Shown: piece after piece, positions 50,337-58,839 of the stretch
How the letters are laid out: every line of letters starts with the position of its first letter
Position numbering within the stretch: the stretch's first letter is position 1
NCBI GenBank assembly: GCA_009869945.1
Contig: WIXG01000178.1
Location: forward strand, 1-64,000
Reading direction: 5' to 3'
DNA: 64,000 bases
Source: Mesaphorura yosii
Lineage: Eukaryota; Arthropoda; Collembola; Poduromorpha; Tullbergiidae
Position numbers and translations under genes: made by a program
Notes under the pieces: generated by a model
The model's database searches: none
What the model saw: the letters and a program-made list of their open reading frames with translations, nothing else
Told to the model about the DNA's origin: nothing

Positions 50337-52052
50337 CTAATTGTTCAAAGCGTTACTGCTCACACTGCGAGCTCGTGGACGAGAAATGTGTTGATGGTGA
50401 ACTACAAGTCTGGTTGGATTGAACCTATTGAATTTGTCCGTGCGATATGCTAAGGGATAGATGAGGTTGTATAAATCTTGGACGGGCGATGGTTGATCCA
50501 TCGTGTTCAAGCGGGCCTCCAATCTTGTGGAGCACGCCCATGCCTGTGTCAATCGTCGTGCGAGTTCCCTGTCATTGTCTGCGGCGTCGGTTTGTCCTCC
50601 TAAAGTGTTGGGTAGCTGGTTGATGGGAGAGGAGGAAGACGCCGTGCTCGTCGAGCTCGCTGCCGCCTTGTGTATTGCATTGGCAGCAGCTGCAGCCAAT
50701 GCCATTCTATTGCTGATGGAGACTGGAACGGATGCTGAGGGTCGAGTAGACTTACTGATACGGTTCCAATTCCCAGCTGGACCGGCGGTGACGATCGTGG
50801 TGGTGGTGGTGCTGTATTTTGCTGCCCATTGGTTTATATTCGGTCTATTGACAATGATTGCCCTGGCGATTGTTGACCAATTTGTTCACTGGCCGAATTC
50901 TTTCTGTTCTTGCGTTTCTTCACAGAAGTGGTACTGCCAGTGCCAGCAATAGTAGTCTGGCGTGACTTTCCGTTAGAGCTGCAGCTCGGCCTTGCCCATC
51001 GGCTTCTTGTTTGGAAAACACAGCAATCATTGCTGCTGGATCGTAAACGTAGATTATATCTTCCAATTCAAGGGGTTTAAGGCTCTTTCTCCTTTTGCCT
51101 GATACCGCTGGCTGATTTGCTGGTGGGCGTCCTAATGTACCGGATCCACTCTCCATTCTATGTTGGACACCAGGCTGACGTAAATCCACCTACGATGACG
51201 GAGGTCCATTCAGACGCTGAGTCAAAGGAAGAGGTGGAGGAAGGTCTGCCGAAGGATGGAGGGATCGAGCAAGGACTGGTCTGGTGCATTCTGGTCATTG
51301 GCAGTTCTGAAGCTGAATCAATGGCCTGGCCCACCTTGGGCCGGGTCGGGTCGCTCGCAGAATGTCAATTTTCTTATTTTCTTCTCTGAACTCGCCTTGC
51401 TAGCCCCACCAGCCGACTTCGATCCGCCAGGGTCTGAGCAGGAAGAATCATGTCGTGCCCCCCGTGTTAGGATCGCAGGGCTTCTTCTTTTGAAGATGCT
51501 TGACCTAAGAAGGTCAAGCATCTTTTTTGGTGCGGGCGCTTGGTTGGTACCACGAAACGACCCTTGAACGGTCTGACCGCCACTAGTCAATGCACTGTTC
51601 TCCCACTACTGATGTTGTGCCATCGAATCGTTCATGCTTAATCAATTCTCTGACCAATTGAGGTTGGTCGAAGCGTGAGAATTCTCCGTTGGGTGATGTT
51701 GGTGCTTCACGACTGTTCTGTCCTTGTCCCGTTGTCGGATTCTGTTTTCCATTTTCTTCGCTAACATCCTCCATCCCTGCCGCTGCGGGGAGTGAGATAG
51801 TGGGAAATTCATGGAGAAGTAGCTCTAGCTCCTCCACGTCTGCGTTAGGCCCAGAATTTCTACTCGATATGGGTGAGATTGAAATAGAGTTAATATTTAT
51901 AGCGTCGCCTTGTGGATGATTCACAGATCCGACTCGCACGGCTGAATGTGCCTGGTCTTCACCGTTTTGATTCTGTTCGTTCTGTTGTATTGTTATTACT
52001 TGCAGCGACGCTGGATGTATGATTTTCCTGATCTTGTGTGCATTTCTAAAGA
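50337..52052 (-). pseudogene. frame-switching coding-like block, unidentified
   Basis: The minus strand is GC-richer than its surroundings and open throughout, but the open frame changes about five times. The first frame runs from an acceptor-like CTCTTTAG (near 52053) to a TAG ending at 51583. Others follow at 51600-51318, 51360-51190, 51189-50950, 51000-50850 and 50890-50337. The peptides are low-complexity, rich in Ser, Thr, Pro, Gln and Asn, with a basic patch KKRKNRKNS and a segment LKPLELEDIIYVYDPAAM; the last frame ends RSVSSNALNN. Adjacent frames overlap by only tens of bases, so single indels explain the changes better than introns. I do not recognise the protein. Alternatives are a recent pseudogene, assembly indels in a real gene, or unusually short introns. 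Confidence 0.4.
51493..51524. repeat. perfect 14-bp hairpin with T run
   Basis: AAGATGCTTGACCT (51493-51506), a 4-nt loop AAGA, then the exact reverse complement (51511-51524), directly followed by T residues. It lies inside the frame-switching block. Shape is like an intrinsic terminator, which animals do not use, so its role is unknown. Confidence 0.7.
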
Positions 52053-52122
52053 GTAGAATGATGCAATGAAGTGCGCAAGATGTAGCTGATTAGCCAGCAT
52101 GCCAGAGCATAAGTAAAATGAA

Positions 52123-52437
52123 TTACGTTTCACATTCGTTGGTCACCTTGGGGTTGAAAGACGTCAAAACACCGGTGGCAAAACTGTTCACCTGGTCGTA
52201 GCATGACAATTGCAGCGTCGGGCTGAGGTGACTGGGCCGGAAAAATCTCAATCGTATGCCTAAATGAAAAGATGGACACATTGTGATTCGTGATGCATAG
52301 ATGTATTTTATGGAACTGGTCGATGGTGCCAATTTTGGTCCTTTTTTTACACCTTTTGATGATAGATTTAGAAATTCTTTAAGATTTTCGACATGAATGC
52401 AGTGAAATAACGTCTTAAGCGAAGAATGCAATGGCAA
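52123..52437 (-). CDS. hypothetical open frame, possible exon
   Basis: A 104-residue open frame. Its downstream half (52136-52261) is the better candidate: it follows an acceptor-like TTTCATTTAG and ends at an AAG|GTGACC donor-like site, which would connect to the block at 50337-52052. That stretch is open in two frames, one reading ...FRPSHLSPTLQLSCYDQ..., another containing FCHRCFDVFQPQ; I cannot tell which is real. No family recognised; the first half may be chance. Confidence 0.2.
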   Translation of the reverse strand: MPLHSSLKTLFHCIHVENLKEFLNLSSKGVKKGPKLAPSTSSIKYIYASRITMCPSFHLGIRLRFFRPSHLSPTLQLSCYDQVNSFATGVLTSFNPKVTNECET

Positions 52438-53056
52438 TGCGAAGGAAAACGCGTTTCATTTTGTCTGAACTTATCAAGCGACAGATTAGCAGCAAGCAAA
52501 AAAGAAGTAAATAAAATGATAAAGTTTCCTACTCTGCGTATATGATACGCACAAGAAGATCTTTGTTGTCGTCTTGGGGGTTGTTGTTCTTAATTGAAAG
52601 TTTTGTGGCAAATAAACAAAATGTTCATAATTGTTTCAACGGTCACACCCTTACTTTGGTCATAAGAGTTCTTTCTTCACGTTTTACTCGTTTCACGCTT
52701 TGATGACGAGTGAGAGAGGAATCAAGATGGAAGACTTCGTAGAACGCCGTGGGGCATGAAATACCGTCGCACTGCAAATGCTAAAGAGCACCACAACGCT
52801 ATACAAATTCAGTACGTACATACGTGAACACAGCACTATGCATTATGCATGAAAATGAATGGTGTACCGTAAAAGCAGAGGCTAGAGGGTTCTTTTCTTG
52901 CTGCCTGGTCTGACCAACAAAGCACGCTGCCACCACCCCGTTCTTTGTTAACTGTGACTAGAAATATACCGCAAGCAACACAGTGCGACAACGATAACTT
53001 CGTCGTCCAGTCAGTTATTGTGGTGACATTTCTTAAGCCACTCCTTGCAAATTTAT
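52438..53056. other. intergenic flank of the Harbinger insertion
   Basis: AT-rich, no supported gene. It ends at the AAT flanking repeat (53057-53059) of the Harbinger element. Confidence 0.45.
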
Positions 53057-53059
53057 AAT

Positions 53060-53089
53060 AGTCCAACTCGACATACGCATTCTTTACAT
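53060..53089 (+). repeat. left terminal inverted repeat of Harbinger
   Basis: Begins AGTCCAACTCGAC, then a mismatch and TACGCATTCTTT. Compared with the reverse complement of the right end, about 28 of 30 positions match. Confidence 0.88.
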
Positions 53090-53230
53090 CATGCTACTTA
53101 TGCAAGAACGCATTTTTGCACAATTAAACGGCTCTTAAGTTGAGCGGTTTGCTTTTTGATGTGCCTTTGTTTTCACGATTTGAGATTTTTTGAATTTCGT
53201 TCAAACGGTCCAAATAACGTACAGAAGAAC

Positions 53231-54539
53231 ATGGAGGAGCAAAATACTATCAGTAAACTTCAATTCCGAAGAACAATTGACGAGATCTTTATTGCGGACC
53301 TTGTGATGGAAGAAGCGGAGGAAGACGAATTAATTGAAGAGTATTTGGACAACTGCCTCTTGGACGAAAGTGTCAGATACTTCTACAGATCCAGTGTGCC
53401 AAAGAATTACAACTTCGTAGGCGACATGTTGCCTAATATTGACGAGAATCGTTTCCGGAGCCTGGTACGAATGAGCAGAACAGCATTTTGGAAATTATAC
53501 ACGCTGGTCAAAGATCTCGGAAGTTTGCAAGACCGTCGTCAAATACCGACTTCTGTGCAATTACTCGTTGCACTGAGCAGGTACCATCCACAGATATTTT
53601 GGTAGACATGAACCAAGTGTGACGACTGTAAAATTGCAGATTTGGCATGAATGGAAATGGAGCATCGTACATACAATTAGCGAAGGATTTTGGAATCAGT
53701 GACGGTGGAACAATTAACAAAATCACCAAAAGGATTATAGCAGCTTTGCTGGCACTTGAAGGAAGCTGGATAAAATGGCCAAATGCAGCTAGACGAGAGG
53801 AGATCAGCAGTTCAATGGCACACGAGAAGCTTCCATATTGCATCGGGTACGTTGATAGAGTTTAGATTGGATTGTACGAGGCACCTCAAGACGATCCCAT
53901 TTCCTACTTCAATAGAAAAGGATTTTATTCACTAAACTTAATGCTCGTCTGCGACCCCGATAAGAACATCATTTCATATCACGTCGGACAGCCAGGTAAT
54001 CTCACTTTGATTCAACCACATCATAATAATGTAATAATGAAACTGTTCAATTTTGTTTAGGCAAGGTGCATGACGCCAAAGTGTTCTCAATTACTGACCT
54101 CAGCAAGAATCTGGACCGCTACTTCTCTGAACATGAATACCTCATTGGAGACTCGGCATACAAACTAACTCAGAATATGATAACTCCGTACAGAAAATTG
54201 CAGCAACGAGATCAGCGCCATGAAAGATTTAATTATCACAGCTCGTGTCGCCGAGTGGCGATTGAACACGTTAATGGGGTCCTCAAGAATCGATTTGCTA
54301 GCTTAAAGGGACTTAGGATGAAAGTCAACCGTAGACAAGGCCATAAATTCGCTTGTGAGTGGGTTGTGGCTTGTCTGGTTTCGCATAATCTTTTGCATCG
54401 ATTTGATCCGTGGACATCAGATACTGATTACACCGACGAGGAGAACCAGCAAACTGAAGAAGGCGAACAATCCGTTCAAGATGATGAATGTGCAAGACAG
54501 AAACGAGATACATTAATGGTTCACATCAATAGTGTTTAA
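53231..54539 (+). pseudogene. Harbinger transposase (HARBI1-like DDE nuclease) with one stop
   Basis: Harbinger nucleases cut and rejoin transposon ends. Exons 53231-53580, 53640-53995 and 54061-54539 join with GT-AG introns of 59 and 65 nt, giving a 394-codon frame. The N-terminus is acidic (EEAEEDELIEE), followed by the helical segment and the nuclease core. The triad is visible as Asp189 (in YCIGYVD), Asp266 (in IGDSAY) and Glu304 (in AIEHVNGVLKNRF); spacing fits the family. The residue after Asp189 is Arg rather than the usual Gly of the DG motif, and codon 192 is TAG (53863-53865). Translation would therefore stop just after the first catalytic Asp. A 19-nt GT...AG string covers this stop, but the protein aligns residue for residue across it, so it is a mutation rather than an intron. 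Confidence 0.9.
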
Positions 54540-54574
54540 TCAGTCAAGGAAAAAACAATTGAATAATTTTCACG

Positions 54575-55641
54575 TTAAACCGAATCGGACTCAAGTCTTT
54601 TCAGCTGTATCTCCTTCTCCATGTTTACTTTAGCAATTTCCAAATCGTAAATGTACTTGGCCTTTTGTTTTTCAATCTCCAGCTGCATTTCTCGCTCCTT
54701 AACCTTCGCTTCTTGCTCGGCATTCCATTTCTCCTTCTCCTAATTCAGTTTATCTTCTTCAATTTTCATCCTGTATTGTTCACGAGCAATTAAGAAGTCG
54801 GTTATGGTCGAGGTCTTTTGCTTTAGGCCTTTGGATTTCGCCAAAATGGCAGATTCAAACTTAGTAGCTGAGTGGGCCATTGAGCTTTTAGCGGTGTTTA
54901 AGTCCAATCTGGAAATGTTCATGAATTTCATGTCAAGCGTCAATTTAAATATATGAATAAAACTTACATAGCTTCCTCATCATCTTCTGGGTTGATAATC
55001 CCACGCGTAGTTAAGATTTCGAGTTCATTTTCCCCTGCGATTTCTGCATCTCTGCCCGTTTCTATATTCGGTGTCACAACCTCACCTGCGTCGCGCTGAT
55101 ACGATGTATTGACCGCCTGGCTCGTTCCCCAAACCGTGGCCAGCTGGTAGTAACAATGGAACTTTGAACTCACGATATCTATAATGAAGTTAATATTAGA
55201 GATCGAAGTTCTATTACAGTTATGTCGCTTTATACCTGCAAATCCGGCCGGATTGTCGGTTTGAACCCCCTGGCCAGTCTCGTTGATCCAGCGGTGAGTC
55301 TCCTCATACTTCCGTTTCATGGTCATGTATTTGTTTTGGATTTGTCTGTCGTCACAATTTGTTATCTTTATGGCCGAGATCATCTTCCGTAGGTATTGTA
55401 TGAGAGTTTCCTTGGCCTGAAGCGAAGATGAGGATCATTAGATCAGATTTTGATGTTAATTTTGAGTTTTGTTCGATTTGCAATCACAAATTTAAGTTAC
55501 CTGATTTTTGCCGAGGTATGGGTGCTCACTGATATACTCCGCCATCGCAAACTCTTCAGTTTTTGACCAAATTCGTATGGCTAATCTTTTAACCTTCTTT
55601 GATAAACCAAGATCTTCGCCAATGGGTCGTTTTGAGCTCAT
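54575..55641 (-). pseudogene. Harbinger Myb/SANT-like DNA-binding protein with one stop
   Basis: In Harbinger elements this second protein binds DNA and brings the nuclease to the nucleus and transposon ends. Exons in transcription order 55501-55641, 55236-55416, 54968-55178, 54575-54908 (GT-AG, phases kept) give a 288-codon frame. The N-terminal ~110 residues form a trihelix Myb/SANT-like domain with regularly spaced Trp (RIWSKTEEFAMAEYI; YEETHRWINETGQG). The middle is acidic. The C-terminus is a charged coiled coil (EKEKWNAEQEAKVKERE, then MEKEIQLKRLE). Codon 234 is TAG (54740-54742), which would remove the last 54 residues, most of the coiled coil. Everything else is open. Confidence 0.85.
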
Positions 55642-55868
55642 AATGGGTTGATTTAAACTGGTTTAATTAATAATTTCCAACTATGGCAAATTCATGAATT
55701 TTGGGATACTTTTATTCTTTGAAGCACGGACTGTGCACGAACTCAAAAGTTAAATCATAAGCAATAAAAGTGAAGTTGTGTTGTATTTTGCAAAAAACGC
55801 TTTTATTGCTTTCATTTTGCCCCGCATTATGCAAATGAAGCATAATGCATTCTCACAAAATGCATAGA

Positions 55869-55898
55869 ATGCAAAGAATGCGTAAGTCGAGTTGGACT
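55869..55898 (-). repeat. right terminal inverted repeat of Harbinger
   Basis: Read on the minus strand it begins AGTCCAACTCGAC and continues TTACGCATTCTTTGCAT, matching the left end with two differences. It is followed by AAT, the same three bases that precede the left end. Confidence 0.88.
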
Positions 55899-55993
55899 AA
55901 TGAGTACAACGAGAAATGCATGAAAACTACAGGAAATTTATTAAGACCATGATGGGACGATGTTCAAAAGTATACTTTACTTAGTACGTAATG

Positions 55994-56302
55994 CTAAATG
56001 TTGTCGGGTACATCAACAATAAATTCGCGGGTCCATGAATCACCAAGCCTCACACTCTGTTGTAGATAATCAACAGCGATCAGGATGACAAAGGCATGGC
56101 ATGATGAGTACAAACGCCCCTTATCAGTTTTCAGTCTCCCACAGAAAGAGAAATGCTGACTTTGATTTTCCATTTTGTACGTCGTTCGCTGCTGAAAAAG
56201 TTGGAACGATTGGACACAGGCAAAAGGAAAAGGATTGGAAGAGTTGAACAACACGAATGGAAAGTACAATAGCAATCGCTTAAATAGCCTTGTAATTGAC
56301 AT
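55994..56302 (-). CDS. hypothetical protein, 102 codons
   Basis: A single open frame starting MSITRLFKRLLLYFPFV and ending WTREFIVDVPDNI, about 90 bp outside the right end of the Harbinger element. An acceptor-like CTTTTTCAG lies inside it (near 56191), so the coding part could be only the second half, starting near KMENQSQ. The second half is well mixed in composition and looks more protein-like than the neighbouring chance frames. I do not recognise it. It could be a terminal exon or chance. Confidence 0.2.
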   Translation of the reverse strand: MSITRLFKRLLLYFPFVLFNSSNPFPFACVQSFQLFQQRTTYKMENQSQHFSFCGRLKTDKGRLYSSCHAFVILIAVDYLQQSVRLGDSWTREFIVDVPDNI

Positions 56303-58000
56303 GTTTGTAAATCTTATGATTTATTTTACGATTTTTCGCCAGAATGAGATTATTAAATGGCAAATGGCATAATGTAGCAAGAAGCAAGTAAACCAACACA
56401 GGAAGCAGAAGCATGCATCTTGTACAATACATCCGAGAAGGGCATGAAATTATGCATGCAATGCTAAGAGCAAATTCGAAGGAATTTCGTCACGAGAATC
56501 GCTCATGTTTTCGTGGTTAATCCGTAGTTCATTATCTCGCTCCTTCCGCCGTAATTAGAGCGATTATGCGAATTAAACAGATTTGTGTAATTTCATGAAC
56601 ACATCGGACTGGACGAACCGAATCGGTCTTTTATTTTTGCCAGGCGCGGGACTCAGCAGCGTAATGCATAGCAGACAGGACTGGGAATCAGGAGACAAGA
56701 GACTTCACAGTAAGCAATTCCCAACTCGACTCAGATTACGAATGTATGAATATTCCAAATACATGCTTTAAGAAGGAGTCAAACCCTGTGCACCGCGCGT
56801 GCACAAGAAGCTTCGAGAACTTCTGCTGCACACGAGACACCTGCGTTCATTCGCTTGCGTCATGCGTTCTGAGTTTCTGTTCACCTTACTTTGTCTCTGT
56901 TTGTCAGCCTTAGTCATACCGCCTTGAAATTTCAGAAGTATGTCTTTGCATTCCAAAAGTCATACGAATAGGAAAACCAAGGCAAGACAAACATGTTTCA
57001 GGGTTTACGTTTCTCGTTGCTATTTCGGGTGCAGATTCCCTGATTTCAATTTTAATTCTGTAATTGGTTTTTCATGGACGGGTTTTTGAGGGTAGCACTA
57101 TTGCGAATATCGTCATGAATACATTGATTACTGGTCCTTCTGTAAGATAAAGGAAGAGCACTGAATCTTATGAAATTCATGTCATAGGCACAGGCAGGTT
57201 CGTGTCATACTCATGATTCATGTCACATCGCATACTGCACACACTGGAAAGTATTCTATTAATTCTATTAAGTATGCCCTTTATTACGTTTACATTATCT
57301 TAGCAGCATCAAGCAAGCAACAAGCAACTTGTTGCTTGCAAGTTGTTCCAAGTTGTTATGCTTTCAGGGTACAAAACGTGATGAAAGAAAATATACGACT
57401 CGTAATTCCGTCATTGTGGCGAATTTTGATTCGAGATTCTAGAACAGCGGGCTGGAGCTTTGGCTCCCGTTCCACCTCCACAACAAAACACCAACACACA
57501 GAAGACTGGCATTTCCCTTTGCCTGCCATGCCGTCATCGTTTCTTTCGCTCGCTGCTGCCTTGTGCCTTGCCATTCATTCCATTTACACTTATGCTCGTT
57601 TGGCCCGTTTGCCAACATCAAGATTAAGAAATTAAACCTCTCGCCGTGCTGTGAAAGAATTTTAGCCGCTGCTGTGTTGCACTGTTGTGGACGCGGAAAT
57701 GTAAGTATACCTTTGCAGGCAGAAATTTGAACTGACGGGCAGCAAATTTCAGCTCGTAAAGTGGACATTGCAATTACGGCAAGCTAATCACAACTTGTCA
57801 AGAAAGTCAAATCGCATCACTCAATTTTGCTTATAGAAACCTGTAGTCGGATTAGAAATCAACAAAACTCTAACTGTTGACGTTTGATATTTCGCAGCGT
57901 TCGCAGCGTTCTAGACGTCATTGGCTCCATCCGTTGACTTGACGCTCGTCGAACTTATCGTGACTGAAGCAGATCGCCCTTCACGTTTCACAGTGTTCGA
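56303..58000. other. intergenic region
   Basis: No supported gene. The longest open frame (57213-57635, plus) overlaps an equally long antisense frame and has low-complexity content. It contains a 12-bp perfect hairpin (separate entry), and its right end must hold the promoter and 5' UTR exon of the cysteine-rich gene. Confidence 0.4.
57313..57339. repeat. perfect 12-bp hairpin
   Basis: GCAAGCAACAAG (57313-57324), loop CAA, then its exact reverse complement (57328-57339). It grows out of a CAAGCAA-type repeat, so it may be a by-product of simple sequence. Confidence 0.6.
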
Positions 58001-58161
58001 GGTAAACAAATCTTCATACTTGATATACGGTCTGTTCTTTTCTTTTCTTATTGTCAAGTTCGCAGTTTGCGTTTAATTTGCTTCCTATGCAAAGTTTTGT
58101 TTATTTACGATCACGGCTAAGATACACTTTCCTTTTCTGTGCAGGAGAAACAGTGGACACC

Positions 58162-58719
58162 ATGAAAATTAGGTCAACACTTGGAATTTGGCTTCTTATC
58201 ATCGCAGCGTGTCATTGTACCCGCTACAACTTCGCTGGCTGGAGCCAGTCATGCAAAACGGGCATGGATGGCTCCATTGTTCATCCACACGACGAGTGCG
58301 AGGTCAACAAAGGAATGCTGTGCCAACGGTACGAGCAAGGAGAATATTGCGGATGTCAAATTAGGAGCCTTCTGACATATGATCGCACTTCGAAGGAATG
58401 CCGCCGACGAATGGGCGCCATTTGCTACCCACCATTTTCTCCACAAGAAGAACAAGTAATGCCCTTCAACGCCAAATGTCACGACAACGCCTACTGCGTC
58501 GAAATTAATCAGACGGCGCATGTAAGACTGGTCAGTGACGAGGATTCATCGTCCAAATATCGCTACGCGTGCCTCTGTAAGCCTAACTTTCACTACAAAT
58601 TCGAGATGGAAGGCTTTGAAGGGTGCTTCAGCAAAAATAAAGCTCTCGTCTCCGTCCTACCCGACAAACTTCTCCTGCGCGTGGCTGCCTTTCTCCTCAC
58701 TGCAAAGATTTACATTTAA
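58162..58719 (+). CDS. cysteine-rich secreted protein, possibly membrane-anchored
   Basis: 185 aa in one coding exon. The start is set at MKIRSTLGIWLLIIAACHC, a good signal peptide, although the frame is open further upstream. A donor (58002, GTAAAC) and an acceptor (58141-58144, TTCTGTGCAG) indicate a 5' UTR intron ending 17 nt before this ATG, which supports it. The mature part has about 12 Cys, including HDECEVNKGMLC and YCGCQ, reminiscent of the short EB-type cysteine modules of arthropods and nematodes, and one N-glycosylation site (NQT). The C-terminus is hydrophobic (LLLRVAAFLLTAKIYI), so GPI anchoring or a membrane anchor is possible. AATAAA at 58813-58818 is the poly(A) signal. The role is unknown; family membership is only inferred from spacing. 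Confidence 0.8.
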   Translation: MKIRSTLGIWLLIIAACHCTRYNFAGWSQSCKTGMDGSIVHPHDECEVNKGMLCQRYEQGEYCGCQIRSLLTYDRTSKECRRRMGAICYPPFSPQEEQVMPFNAKCHDNAYCVEINQTAHVRLVSDEDSSSKYRYACLCKPNFHYKFEMEGFEGCFSKNKALVSVLPDKLLLRVAAFLLTAKIYI

Positions 58720-58812
58720 ACAATTATTTTCACTAGCCTTTGTACTGTTAGAAAGTTTCTTATTGCGGAATTGAGAATATTTATACTTTAAACAAATTTT
58801 CGATGCAAAGTA

Positions 58813-58818
58813 AATAAA
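58813..58818 (+). terminator. poly(A) signal of the cysteine-rich gene
   Basis: AATAAA 94 nt after the stop codon, followed by T/GT-rich sequence (GTCGTTGCGTTTTT). Confidence 0.6.
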
Positions 58819-58839
58819 ATGCGTGCAATATTTTTCAAG

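Larger units (their letters stand above)
53060..55898. mobile_element. Harbinger/PIF DNA transposon, near-complete
   Basis: A 2.84 kb element with terminal inverted repeats of about 30 bp, flanked by a 3-bp direct repeat AAT (53057-53059 and 55899-55901), consistent with the 3-bp target duplication of PIF/Harbinger. It holds the two genes that define the superfamily: a DDE nuclease (plus strand) and a Myb/SANT-like DNA-binding protein (minus strand), converging with 35 bp between stop codons. Both keep clean short introns, but each has one in-frame TAG. The well-matched ends suggest a fairly recent insertion that is now non-autonomous or only just disabled. Confidence 0.92.

Noticed and set aside
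51176-51190. 15-nt GT...AG string at one frame switch of the minus-strand block
   Set aside because: Far too short for a spliceosomal intron in animals; indels explain the switches better.
53845-53863. A 19-nt GT...AG segment covering the stop in the Harbinger transposase, possible ultrashort intron
   Set aside because: The protein aligns residue by residue with the family through this segment including the catalytic Asp, so removing it would delete the active site. Animal introns are not known to be this short.
57213-57635. 140-codon plus-strand open frame
   Set aside because: No signal peptide, domain or conserved motif, and a 109-codon antisense frame overlaps it; probably chance.
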